A DNA stretch of 64,000 nt from Flavobacterium poyangense (GTDB lineage: Bacteria > Bacteroidota > Bacteroidia > Flavobacteriales > Flavobacteriaceae). Below, piece after piece: positions 54,195 to 64,000 of the stretch. Under the pieces are notes generated by a model. It was not told the origin of the DNA. It did not search any database and was given only the letters and a program-made list of their open reading frames with translations. The translations under genes and the position numbers were made by a program. The stretch's first letter is position 1; the number at the start of each line of letters is the position of its first letter. Location of the stretch: the NCBI RefSeq assembly GCF_011751075.1, contig NZ_JAALLN010000001.1, forward strand, positions 124,001 to 188,000, in the 5' to 3' direction.

Positions 54195-54506
54195 TCTCGC
54201 AAAGTCGCCAAGCCGCAAAGTTTTTTTGCACGCAGATTTTGCAGATCATGCTGATTTTCTTGTTTTGTCGTTCCGCTAAAAACAATCCTGCTGAATCTTA
54301 GAGTGAAAATTTCTCGCGAAGTCGCAAAATCGCAAAGTTTTTTTTGCACGCAGATTTTGCAGATTATGCTGATTTTCTTGTTTTGTCGTTCCGCTAAAAA
54401 CAATCCTGCTGAATCTGAGGGTGAAAATTTCTCGCAAAGTCGCTAAGCCGCAAAGTTTTACAAAAAAGCAGTAAAAAAAACTTTGCGATTTTGCGACTTT
54501 GCGAGA
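54195..54506. repeat. Tandem CTCGCAAAGTCGC / CACGCAGATTTTGCAGAT array of about 118 bp period
   Basis: Units start at 54195, 54312 and 54430 (TCTCGC(A/G)AAGTCGC); the first two include GCACGCAGATTTTGCAGAT and GTTCCGCTAAAAACAATCC. The third is cut short and followed by CTTTGCGATTTTGCGACTTTGCGAGA at 54481-54506, its inverted counterpart, so the right end can fold into a long hairpin. Fills the 417-bp gap between the MFS gene and the racemase stop. Confidence 0.85.
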
Positions 54507-54531
54507 TTTACTCTTCAAACTATTTCCAAAA

Positions 54532-55230
54532 TTATTCTCCCGAAACAGCAAATTCTACCGCCGCTTCCGAATGAATTTTTGTCGTATCAAAAACGGGAAC
54601 CGAAACGTCTTCCTGACTTATCAGCATTGGAATTTCGGTGCAACCTAAAACTATCCCTTCCGCTCCATTTTCGATCAATTTATCTATAATCGAAAGATAA
54701 GCTCTCTTGGTTTGTTCCTTTATTATTCCTCTGCCTAATTCTTCTTTTAGAGTTTGCTGAACAAAATCTCTTTCTTCCTGAAGAAAAGGAACAATAGCTT
54801 CTATGTTATTTTCTGCCAGTTTTTTGAAGTAAAAATCCATTTCCATAGTGAATTTTGTTCCCAATAAACCTACTTTTTTAAACCCTTGTTTATTTATTGC
54901 ATCCGCAGTAGCTGTTACCACATGCACAAATGGCAACTTAATCTCCTGTTCAAGTCTGTCTGAAACAGCATGAGCTGTATTGGCACATAAAACAATCGCA
55001 TCGGCACCACTTTTTTCGAGGCTTTTACAGGCATTTAAAAGCAAATCAAAAGTGGCATCCCAATTGCCGTTGGTATTGTTTCTCTGAAAGTCATCAAAAT
55101 TCACCGAATAAATAATGCATTCTGCAAAATTAAGTCCTCCTAATTTTTCGTTGATGCCTTCGTTGATAAATCGATAATAATCAATTGTAGAAACCCAACT
55201 GATTCCGCCTACAAGTCCTAATTTTTTCAT
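54532..55230 (-). CDS. Aspartate/glutamate racemase family protein
   Basis: 232 residues from ATG 55230 (a TTG five codons upstream is weaker). The start MKKLGLVGGISWVST, the first catalytic cysteine in IVLCANTAHAVSD at about 75-87 and the second in GIVLGCTEIPML at about 185-196 define the Asp/Glu racemase fold with two active-site cysteines, so it should be an active cofactor-independent racemase. Aspartate specificity is the most frequent for this branch, but not proven here. Confidence 0.9.
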   Translation of the reverse strand: MKKLGLVGGISWVSTIDYYRFINEGINEKLGGLNFAECIIYSVNFDDFQRNNTNGNWDATFDLLLNACKSLEKSGADAIVLCANTAHAVSDRLEQEIKLPFVHVVTATADAINKQGFKKVGLLGTKFTMEMDFYFKKLAENNIEAIVPFLQEERDFVQQTLKEELGRGIIKEQTKRAYLSIIDKLIENGAEGIVLGCTEIPMLISQEDVSVPVFDTTKIHSEAAVEFAVSGE

Positions 55231-55465
55231 ATTTGTATTTTTCAATTCTAAAGTTTTATTGTAACCGATTAAGTGTACTTATTTCCTAACACATAGGCGT
55301 AAAGTTTCCTTTATGCATGCAGATTTGCTCCGCCAGTTCATTATCGCTTGTGTTACAGATTAAGCTATTTTTTTTACTTTGTTTGTTCTTTTATTAACTG
55401 ATCCCAGTTGATTACTTACATCATTTGGATTACCATTAAACAAAAGAATCAACCAGCAACTTGAA

Positions 55466-56329
55466 TTAAATACTTGCCAGATCCTTTTTCATCAATTGTA
55501 ACTCTCTCATCAGATTATTACGTCGAAAAAAAGCTGCAAGTTCCTTTAATCTTTTCTCATTATCGTATTTAATACTCGAATTTAATTTCCTTTGACAAAC
55601 CGAACATAATCTAATCGTACTTTGATCTGTTTCTTCCAAACTATTTGTTCCGTTCATTACACAATTTGCTGTAATACAATGATGCATTCCAAACATATGC
55701 CCAATTTCATGCGAACATACTTTTGACAATCGGGTCAGGCATAAATTAAAATTAGCTTCCGTTAAATTCTCATCCTGCAATCTGTAAATTGAGCTCACTC
55801 CTATTTTTTGAGTATAAGATGCCAATCCGAAAACAAAATTCCATTGTGAGCTAGGGTACAAATCTACCTCCGTTAATCCCATTAGTGCGATTCTATTTAA
55901 TGGTTTTTCCTTTTTTAAAATGCTGTCCAGAATAAAACCGGCCAAAAATTGCTCTTGATTTTCCTTTCCTATCCGTCTGGCATGATCAGGAATAATATCA
56001 TTTGATGCTTTTTCTGAAATTTTGGTTTCCAATTGAAAAAATATTTGCAAATACTCTCTTACCAGTTCAATTTGTTTGTTTTGCAGAGCTGTAAAATTGC
56101 CAATCGGTTTTATATAAATAATATTCGCTTCTTTTGTCGGAATAATATGTTTTGATTTCAAGAATTGTTCAAAATCCTGTCCTTTTTCTTCATGATCATA
56201 CAACCATTCACCGGGAGCTGGCGTAGAAAGCGCAACATCATTTGCTTTTACACCCTCAAAATATGGATTTTCTTTACTAGAATTACAGGAATAAAAGAGT
56301 ACGATTCCTAAAAGAAATAGCTTTCTCAT
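55466..56329 (-). CDS. Archaemetzincin-type zinc metalloprotease, lipoprotein
   Basis: 287 residues from ATG 56329, chosen because it opens a lipoprotein signal with lipobox FYSC; the longer frame adds 23 residues. The motif HEIGHMFGMHHC, followed by CVM and later CSVCQ, is the archaemetzincin pattern HExxHxxGxxHC-x4-CxM-x17-CxxC: the three histidines and glutamate of the catalytic zinc plus four cysteines for a second zinc. The family is soluble in archaea and vertebrates; a lipidated, exported form is notable. Substrate unknown. Confidence 0.9.
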   Translation of the reverse strand: MRKLFLLGIVLFYSCNSSKENPYFEGVKANDVALSTPAPGEWLYDHEEKGQDFEQFLKSKHIIPTKEANIIYIKPIGNFTALQNKQIELVREYLQIFFQLETKISEKASNDIIPDHARRIGKENQEQFLAGFILDSILKKEKPLNRIALMGLTEVDLYPSSQWNFVFGLASYTQKIGVSSIYRLQDENLTEANFNLCLTRLSKVCSHEIGHMFGMHHCITANCVMNGTNSLEETDQSTIRLCSVCQRKLNSSIKYDNEKRLKELAAFFRRNNLMRELQLMKKDLASI

Positions 56330-56434
56330 AAATGAAATGGATAAAACAGATGCCGTTATCGGGCTATTATTCTTTGTAAAGGCTCGTGAGGAAATCATTC
56401 TTATTGTTTTGGAATTCTGAAAGTAAATCTAACT

Positions 56435-56899
56435 TTATTTATCAGATTTTGAATCATCAAAGTTGTCAAAATAAGTAAAATCCTGTGTTATTTTTCCTTT
56501 ATCAATTGTAAAAATCTTGCAGATCGGAAGTTTAAATTTTGTACTGTCGGCAGCGGTGCCGGTAGAAACAAGTTCGACAATAATATGTTGTTCATCTGAG
56601 GGATAAATTTTAGCGATTTCAGCATGTAAATCTGCAAACAAGGTATTAAGCTTATTGTATTTATTAATGGTTTGTCTTCGGGTCTGAATGGTCATCTCGT
56701 TTCCCAATGACGGATCCTTAAAATCTGCTATTGGCGAATACAACGCCGCAAGCTCATTCCATTGATGGTTATTATAGTATTCGAAATATTGTTTTACTAT
56801 TTTTTCTTTTTTTGTCGGATCCAGATTTGGTGCTTTTACCTGATCCTTACAAGAGGATAGCATAAAAATCACACCAAGGAACAATACTATATTTTTCAT
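56435..56899 (-). CDS. NTF2-like (SnoaL-type) lipoprotein
   Basis: A 154-residue protein with lipobox LSSC (cysteine at about 17). The mature part has IVKQYFEYYNNHQWNELAALYSP and later CKIFTIDKGKITQDFTYFDN, the order of helix and strands of NTF2-like/SnoaL domains (polyketide cyclase fold), often ligand-binding without known catalysis. It is upstream of the archaemetzincin gene by about 105 bp on the same strand. Confidence 0.85.
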   Translation of the reverse strand: MKNIVLFLGVIFMLSSCKDQVKAPNLDPTKKEKIVKQYFEYYNNHQWNELAALYSPIADFKDPSLGNEMTIQTRRQTINKYNKLNTLFADLHAEIAKIYPSDEQHIIVELVSTGTAADSTKFKLPICKIFTIDKGKITQDFTYFDNFDDSKSDK

Positions 56900-56975
56900 A
56901 TTATAGATTCATTTTAGGTCAAATCAATTTCTCTGTATTTACTTCAAAAACAACCTATTTGGTGCCATTACTTTT

Positions 56976-57065
56976 TAACACATAGAAACATAGTTTTGAA
57001 AACGTAATGACGCGTTTCACTTATTTTAAATTATCATTTGTCAGTCTGAGCGAAGTCGAAGATTG
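56976..57065 (+). repeat. Dispersed repeat copy C
   Basis: TAACACATAGAAACATAGTTTTG, TTTCACTTATTTTAAATTATC and TTGTCAGTCTGAGCGAAGTC in the same order as copies A and B. Lies in the 418-bp gap before trmD; apart from the trmD promoter nothing else is recognised there. Confidence 0.75.
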
Positions 57066-57283
57066 ACTATATGATCGAACTGTGTCGCTATTTCTCACTC
57101 TTTTTATACCAAAATCTATGTTTTTTAATAGATGTAAGCATCGTTTTTACAAATTGCATCCACAGGTTAAAAATACTAAAAAACATCCTATCTTTTTTCG
57201 TACTTCTAAAGGTATGAGTGTTTTTATTTCTGTCTTAACTCTTCTATTTTTAAATCTTTAAAATTTCGCCACTATTTACTTTG

Positions 57284-57291
57284 TATCTTTG
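57284..57291 (+). promoter_or_regulatory. Promoter -7 box of trmD
   Basis: TATCTTTG, an exact TAnnTTTG match, 26 bp before the trmD ATG. Confidence 0.55.
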
Positions 57292-57317
57292 CGGCTTAGA
57301 ACTATTGAAGAAAAGAA

Positions 57318-57992
57318 ATGCGAATTGACATTATAACGATTTTGCCGGAATTATTAAGAAGTCCGTTTGAGGCTTCCATTATGAAACGAGCTATTGACAA
57401 AGGTTTGGTAGAAGTTCATTTTCATAATTTACGCGATTACACTACAAATAAACAAAAAAGTGTTGACGATTATCCTTTTGGAGGCGGTGCCGGAATGGTG
57501 ATGACGGTTCAGCCAATTGATGACTGTATAACACATTTGAAAAGCCAACGCGAATACGATGAGATCATATATATGTCTCCGGATGGTGAAACTTTAAACC
57601 AAAAAATGGCCAACACCATGTCGATGTATGAAAACATCATTATTTTATGTGGTCACTATAAAGGTGTAGATCAAAGAGTCAGAGATCATTTTATTACAAA
57701 AGAAATCTCGATTGGTGATTATGTTTTATCAGGTGGCGAATTAGGTGCTTTGGTACTTTCGGATGCTTTAATTCGTTTGATCCCGGGTGTTTTAAGTGAT
57801 GAAACCTCTGCATTGACGGACAGTTTTCAGGACAATTTACTTTCGGGTCCTATCTATACCCGCCCCGCAGATTATAAAGGATGGAAAGTTCCCGAAGTTT
57901 TAACCAGCGGACATTTTGCCAAAATCGACAAATGGCGTGAGGATATGGCGTATGAGCATACTAAAAATAGACGACCGGATTTGTTGGAGTAA
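57318..57992 (+). CDS. trmD: tRNA (guanine-37-N1)-methyltransferase
   Basis: A 224-residue SPOUT enzyme that methylates G37 of tRNAs reading proline, leucine and arginine codons, preventing frameshifts. [26 protein letters not shown], the SAM-binding knot [18 protein letters not shown] and [17 protein letters not shown] are all present. The length is slightly short for TrmD but normal in Bacteroidota, where the C-terminal domain is reduced (ends KNRRPDLLE). rplS follows after a repeat-filled 693-bp gap; in many bacteria the two are close. Confidence 0.95.
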   Translation: MRIDIITILPELLRSPFEASIMKRAIDKGLVEVHFHNLRDYTTNKQKSVDDYPFGGGAGMVMTVQPIDDCITHLKSQREYDEIIYMSPDGETLNQKMANTMSMYENIIILCGHYKGVDQRVRDHFITKEISIGDYVLSGGELGALVLSDALIRLIPGVLSDETSALTDSFQDNLLSGPIYTRPADYKGWKVPEVLTSGHFAKIDKWREDMAYEHTKNRRPDLLE

Positions 57993-58600
57993 AATTCCAA
58001 ATTTTTGAAATTCCAAATTCCAACTAAATGAGGTGTTAAAGAGTGTGTGTTTTTGTTTCAGGTTTCAAGTTTCAGGTTGTTGTTGCGTAGTCTTTATGTG
58101 AGATGTAAAATGTGAGATGTGAAACCTCAAACTTGAAACTTGAAACTCAAAACAACTCTAACTCCCAAATAAACAAATAAGTTAGAAAATTGAAATTCCA
58201 ACTAAATGCGAACGTTAAAGAACGTGCGTTTTTGTTTCAGGTTTCAAGTTTCAGGTTGTTGTTGCGCAACCTTAATGTAAGATGTAAAACCTCAAACTTG
58301 AAACTTGAAACCTGAAACTTGAAACCTGAAACCTGAAACCTGAAACTCAAAACAACTCTAACTCCCAAATAAACAAATAAGTTAGAAAATTGAAATTCCC
58401 ACTAAATGCGAACGTTAAAAAATGTATGTTTTTGTTTCAGGTTTCAAGTTTCAGGTTGTTGTTGCGTAACCTTAATGTGAGATATGAAACCTCAAACTTG
58501 AGACCTGAAACCTGAAACTCAAAACAACTCTAACTCCCAACAAGCAAATAAGTTAGAAAATTGGAATTTGGAATTTCAAAAATTTGGAATTTATTTATTT
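57993..58600. repeat. Three-copy tandem of about 180-200 bp between trmD and rplS
   Basis: The landmark ACTAAATG occurs at 58023, 58201 and 58401 (178- and 200-bp steps), each followed by a TTTTTGTTTCAGGTTTCAAG block, GTTGTTGTTGCG, and a stretch of CTTGAAACCTGAAACC with varying unit number, then CAAATAAGTTAGAAAATTG. GGTTTCAAGTTTCAGG and its inverse in each copy can pair. GGAATTTGGAATTTC motifs flank the array. Copies differ mainly in the number of 7-bp units. Confidence 0.9.
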
Positions 58601-58605
58601 TTACT

Positions 58606-58613
58606 TACCTTTG
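58606..58613 (+). promoter_or_regulatory. Promoter of rplS
   Basis: TACCTTTG matches TAnnTTTG, with a TTG at 58584-58586 about 19 bp upstream as the -33 element. It gives a leader of about 65 nt. Confidence 0.6.
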
Positions 58614-58685
58614 CACCCAAATTAGACTAACCTCTGGCGAGATCCGTGAATGTTACTCTATAAAAAACCATAATTAAAAATTATC

Positions 58686-59036
58686 ATGGCAGATTTATTG
58701 AAATTCGTTCAAAACGAATTAGTTGCTAAAAAAGATTTCCCTGTTTTCGGAGCTGGAGACACTATTACTGTTTTCTACGAAATTAAAGAGGGTGAAAAAA
58801 CAAGAACTCAGTTTTTTAAAGGAGTTGTTATTCAAAGAAGAGGTTCTGGTAACACAGAAACTTTTACTATCCGTAAAATGTCAGGTGCTATCGGAGTTGA
58901 GCGTATCTTCCCGGTAAACTTACCAGCTTTACAGAAAATTGAAATCAACAAAAAAGGAGCTGTACGTAGAGCTAGAATTTTCTACTTCAGAGAACTTACT
59001 GGTAAAAAAGCTAAGATTAGAGATAAAAGAAGATAA
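58686..59036 (+). CDS. rplS: 50S ribosomal protein L19
   Basis: A 116-residue ribosomal protein at the 30S-50S interface. FGAGDTITVFYEIKEGEKTRTQFFKGVVIQRRG and the C-terminal RRARIFYFRELTGKKAKIRDKRR (in pattern) are diagnostic. Typical length. It has its own promoter and leader, separate from trmD, and a strong terminator, so it is a single-gene transcript. Confidence 0.97.
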   Translation: MADLLKFVQNELVAKKDFPVFGAGDTITVFYEIKEGEKTRTQFFKGVVIQRRGSGNTETFTIRKMSGAIGVERIFPVNLPALQKIEINKKGAVRRARIFYFRELTGKKAKIRDKRR

Positions 59037-59061
59037 TTCTTTATCTTTTTTATCATAAAAG

Positions 59062-59095
59062 ACCCGTTTCATACTATTTGAAACGGGTTTTTTTA
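59062..59095 (+). terminator. Intrinsic terminator of rplS
   Basis: ACCCGTTTCA (59062-59071) pairs with TGAAACGGGT (59079-59088) and is followed by a run of T. Confidence 0.9.
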
Positions 59096-59243
59096 TGCCC
59101 GATTTTCAATCTCAGCGGATAAAAGAAATTCCAGAATTAAAAGATCCAACCAAAAGACGCACAAAGTTTTAGACAAAGTTCGCTGAGATAAAAAGAAACA
59201 ATTTTAAGTATAGCTTCCCCCTATGTTTGCGGAGAAATTTTTG

Positions 59244-59317
59244 CACGCAGATTTTGCAGATTTTGCAGATATTTTTTTTATCAATTTCAATAAAAAAGAA
59301 TCTGCAAAATCTGCGTG
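59244..59317. repeat. CACGCAGATTTTGCAGA hairpin element
   Basis: CACGCAGATTTTGCAGA (59244-59260) and its exact reverse complement (59301-59317) make a 17-bp stem. To the right, CTTTGCGTAAAACCTTTGCG-type direct repeats run to about 59450. The 663-bp gap otherwise holds only the promoter of the isocitrate dehydrogenase gene. Confidence 0.8.
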
Positions 59318-59619
59318 AAAAGAAACTTTTCGATTTTGCGCCTTTGCGAGCAAAAATAGCTACCCTTTGCGTAAACCTTTGCACGTTTGCGACCAACACA
59401 AGTAAAAAACCGTTGCGTACTCTTTGCGTAAAACCTTTGCGGGCCACGTTGCCAAATAAACACAAAATTTTATCGCTTGCCGCTTTTCGTATTGATTCAG
59501 TAAAACCTTATTTTTTTAATACCAAAATCATCAATTTAGCAATTTTACGAGCCCGAAATAATAATCTGATAATTTCTTTAATTATCCTTAAAACGCAACC
59601 GTTTTCGTCCTGTTTTTAT

Positions 59620-59627
59620 TATATTTG
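59620..59627 (+). promoter_or_regulatory. Promoter -7 box of the isocitrate dehydrogenase gene
   Basis: TATATTTG, an exact TAnnTTTG match, 72 bp before the ATG. Confidence 0.5.
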
Positions 59628-59660
59628 CTCCGCTCATTTTGAGCCGACTATACCTTTTAA

Positions 59661-61922
<2,262 letters not shown>

Positions 61923-61951
61923 GAAATAGTATATTATTTACTATGAAATAT

Positions 61952-61983
61952 AAAAAGGCAACCCTAAAACGGTTGCCTTTTTT
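61952..61983 (+). terminator. Intrinsic terminator of icd
   Basis: AAAAAGGCAACC and GGTTGCCTTTTT form a 12-bp stem with a 7-nt loop, followed by T. Confidence 0.9.
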
Positions 61984-62059
61984 CTTAACTCATATTTAAC
62001 AATTGTTCGCGGCCATATTTTAATAAGAATTATTATCTATGTATATCAAAATCAAGACA

Positions 62060-64000
62060 ATGATTACAAAAAAAATTAGCCTTTTTATTCTTCTTGTTCT
62101 AACGACTCTTACTTCATTTTCTCAGGAAAAATTTACCTTAAGCGGCACCATCAGCGATTTTAAAAACAATGAAACCTTAATTGGGGTAAACATTTATATT
62201 CCTTCCTTAAAGATTGGAACGACTACAAATGAATACGGTTTTTATTCTTTAACCATTCCTTCCGGTAAACATCAGATCGAAATCAGTTATGTGGGATATC
62301 AAACTCTTCAAAAAACAATTGATCTAAATCAAAACACCAAAAGTAATTTTTCCCTGAATGAAGGAGGTGAAGAACTTCAGGAAGTTGTTATTACGGACAA
62401 CAAAGGTAAGATCAACATTAAATCTCCTGAAATGAGCACCAATAAACTTTCCATTTCAACGATCAAAAAAATGCCGGTTGTTATGGGAGAAGTTGATGTT
62501 TTAAAATCGATTTTATTACTTCCGGGTGTTACCAATGCCGGAGAAGGAGCCTCAGGATTTAATGTTAGAGGTGGTGGTGCGGATCAGAATCTAATTCTGT
62601 TGGATGAAGCTACTATCTTTAACTCTTCTCACGTATTTGGATTTTTTTCGGTTTTTAACCCCGATGCCATCAAAGATTTAAAACTGTATAAAGGCGGAAT
62701 TCCGGCTCGTTATGGCGGAAGAGCCTCTTCTGTTCTTGACATTTACCAAAAAGACGGTAGCAGCAAAGATTTTCACATGAATGGCGGAATCGGATTAATC
62801 TCAAGCAGGCTTCTTGCCGAAGGTCCGTTAGTAAAAGACAAAGGCTCCTTTTTGATTGGAGGAAGAGCTTCGTACGCGCATCTGTTTTTAAAATTATCCG
62901 AAGATCAAAAAGACAACTCTGCCTATTTTTATGATTTGAATACCAAACTGAGTTACAAATTAAACGACAACAACAGCTTGTATTTATCCGGGTATTTTGG
63001 ACGAGATGTTTTTAGCATCAATAAAAGTTTCTCTAACACCTACGGAAACACCACTTTAAATCTTCGCTGGAATCATTTGTATTCTGATAAACTGTTCTCT
63101 AATTTATCCTTGATTTACAGCGACTATTATTATGGTCTTGATTTGGATTTGGTGGGCTTCAAATGGGATTCGGGAATTAAAAACTACAATATCAAATACG
63201 ATTTCAAACATTATATCTCAGATAAGTTCAAATTGAACTATGGTATAAACGGGATTTACTACGGATTTAATCCGGGAACAATCAAACCAACCGGAAGTAC
63301 TTCCGGAATTAATCCTGATCAGTTAGACAAGAAATACGCTTTTGAGCCTGCTGTTTATCTCGATGCCGAAAGTCAGGTTACAAAAAAACTTACTGTCTCT
63401 TACGGATTGCGTTACAGTTTATTCTATCGTTTAGGCGGATCTACTATTAATTATTACGATAATAACGGTCCGGTTGTTTTTGACTCAGACATACAGATTT
63501 ACAAAAAAGGTACACCAACCTCAACTAAGTATTTTGGCAAAAACAAAGTGATTCAGAGTTATGACAATCTGGAGCCAAGGTTTGCGGTTTCTTATCAATT
63601 GAACGATGATCAGTCGGTAAAAGCCAGTTACAACAGAATGGCGCAATACCTTCAACTGATTTCGAATACCTCATCTCCTACTCCATTAGATGTGTGGATG
63701 CCGAGTGACAACTATATCAAACCCCAAATTGCCGATCAGGTGGCGCTGGGTTATTTTAGAAACATAAACAACGGCGCTTATTCGCTTGAAGTTGAAACCT
63801 ATTACAAAAAAATTCAAAACAGACTTGATTATATTGATGGTGCCGATCTAATTGCCAATGATGCTATCGAACAGGTAATTCTAAACGGACGCATGAGATC
63901 GTATGGTTTAGAAATTATGTTTAAGAAAAACGAGGGCAAGTTTAACGGATGGGTCTCGTATACTTTATCTAAATCAGAACAACAAACACCTGGAAGAACA
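62060..64000 (+). CDS. TonB-dependent receptor with carboxypeptidase-regulatory-like N-terminal domain (3' end outside window)
   Basis: 647 codons are visible without a stop, and the gene runs off the window. ATG 62060 starts a signal peptide (MITKKISLFILLVLTTLTSFSQ); an in-frame ATG at 62039 would add seven residues. Residues about 24-110 are the beta-sandwich domain (TLSGTISDFKNNETLIGVNIYI in pattern; TTNEYGFYSL). The plug follows with GVTNAGEGASGFNVRGGGADQNLILLDE and VFNPDAIKDLKLYKGGIPARYGG, then barrel strands rich in aromatic residues. The substrate is unknown; no SusD partner is visible. Confidence 0.92.
   Translation, partial: MITKKISLFILLVLTTLTSFSQEKFTLSGTISDFKNNETLIGVNIYIPSLKIGTTTNEYGFYSLTIPSGKHQIEISYVGYQTLQKTIDLNQNTKSNFSLNEGGEELQEVVITDNKGKINIKSPEMSTNKLSISTIKKMPVVMGEVDVLKSILLLPGVTNAGEGASGFNVRGGGADQNLILLDEATIFNSSHVFGFFSVFNPDAIKDLKLYKGGIPARYGGRASSVLDIYQKDGSSKDFHMNGGIGLISSRLLAEGPLVKDKGSFLIGGRASYAHLFLKLSEDQKDNSAYFYDLNTKLSYKLNDNNSLYLSGYFGRDVFSINKSFSNTYGNTTLNLRWNHLYSDKLFSNLSLIYSDYYYGLDLDLVGFKWDSGIKNYNIKYDFKHYISDKFKLNYGINGIYYGFNPGTIKPTGSTSGINPDQLDKKYAFEPAVYLDAESQVTKKLTVSYGLRYSLFYRLGGSTINYYDNNGPVVFDSDIQIYKKGTPTSTKYFGKNKVIQSYDNLEPRFAVSYQLNDDQSVKASYNRMAQYLQLISNTSSPTPLDVWMPSDNYIKPQIADQVALGYFRNINNGAYSLEVETYYKKIQNRLDYIDGADLIANDAIEQVILNGRMRSYGLEIMFKKNEGKFNGWVSYTLSKSEQQTPGRT

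Noticed and set aside
54053..54689. Several reading frames of 68-91 codons on both strands
   Set aside because: They are translations of the tandem repeat (repeated phrase around FCDFARNF / NLRAKK) with no start signals or homology.
57993..58600. Possible CRISPR array
   Set aside because: Units are near-identical along their length with variable simple-repeat content, not short repeats separated by unique spacers, and no cas gene is nearby.

Overview
The window is an AT-rich chromosomal segment that reads as a member of the Bacteroidota, most likely a Flavobacterium or close relative. The grounds are the Bacteroidota promoter box TAnnTTTG in front of many genes, almost no Shine-Dalgarno sequences, several lipoproteins with short lipoboxes, a TonB-dependent receptor with an N-terminal carboxypeptidase-regulatory-like domain, DUF5723, DUF3276/PUR and SatD families, monomeric isocitrate dehydrogenase, and a large load of short palindromic repeats between genes. 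No tRNA, rRNA, CRISPR array, prophage or complete insertion sequence was found.

Layout. (1) 1-9.6 kb is a surface-polysaccharide locus with mixed strands: three glycosyltransferases, a fourth GT-B enzyme, a Wzx-type flippase, a CDP-glycerol glycerophosphotransferase-like protein, FdtA/FdtB-type enzymes for a dTDP-3-amino-3,6-dideoxyhexose, and a FemAB/GNAT-like acyltransferase. (2) 9.6-17.7 kb holds a TRIC channel, an unrecognised exported protein, then the RDD / SpoIIM-like / DUF4129 / DUF4350 / MoxR / DUF58 group, an ATPase-centred membrane module common in this phylum. (3) 17.7-31.8 kb is mixed metabolism and regulation: a secreted phosphodiesterase with a tandemly duplicated 3' end, a TrmH-type methyltransferase, a serine hydrolase, the bifunctional RelA/SpoT enzyme, a Fur-family repressor lacking the usual structural-zinc cysteines, purA, a Nudix hydrolase, an S41 protease, an L,D-transpeptidase and guaB. 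(4) 32-42 kb: DUF5723 barrel plus lipoprotein, HMG-CoA lyase, satD/DUF3307, pyrD, a DUF6515 remnant, a formylglycine-generating-enzyme homologue with both active-site cysteines, and pepT. (5) 42-57 kb: yajC, nusB, leucine dehydrogenase, an ABC exporter, a PUR-domain protein, hydrolases, csaA, a thioredoxin-like protein, a GreA/Rnk-like protein, cytochrome c, a cyclophilin-FKBP fusion, an MFS transporter, a racemase, an archaemetzincin-type lipoprotein and an NTF2-like lipoprotein. (6) 57-64 kb: trmD, rplS, monomeric icd and the first 647 codons of a TonB-dependent receptor that runs off the window.

The coding content is mostly housekeeping and I see no clear undescribed defence or biosynthetic system. 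The unusual content is intergenic. Most gaps above 200 bp carry one of several families of palindromic or tandem repeats: elements bounded by AATTTAAGTTGCTAG-type inverted ends, a repeat of about 95 bp present three times, CACGCAGATTTTGCAGATT hairpins, ACCATATAAGT elements, and TTTCAGGTTTCAAG blocks including a three-copy tandem between trmD and rplS. Other loci worth testing are an evenly spaced GTAAC/GTTAC operator array at 35.24-35.30 kb, a promoter followed at once by a terminator hairpin ahead of the formylglycine-generating-enzyme gene, and a candidate Tyr/Phe-rich leader or small RNA at 50.6 kb.
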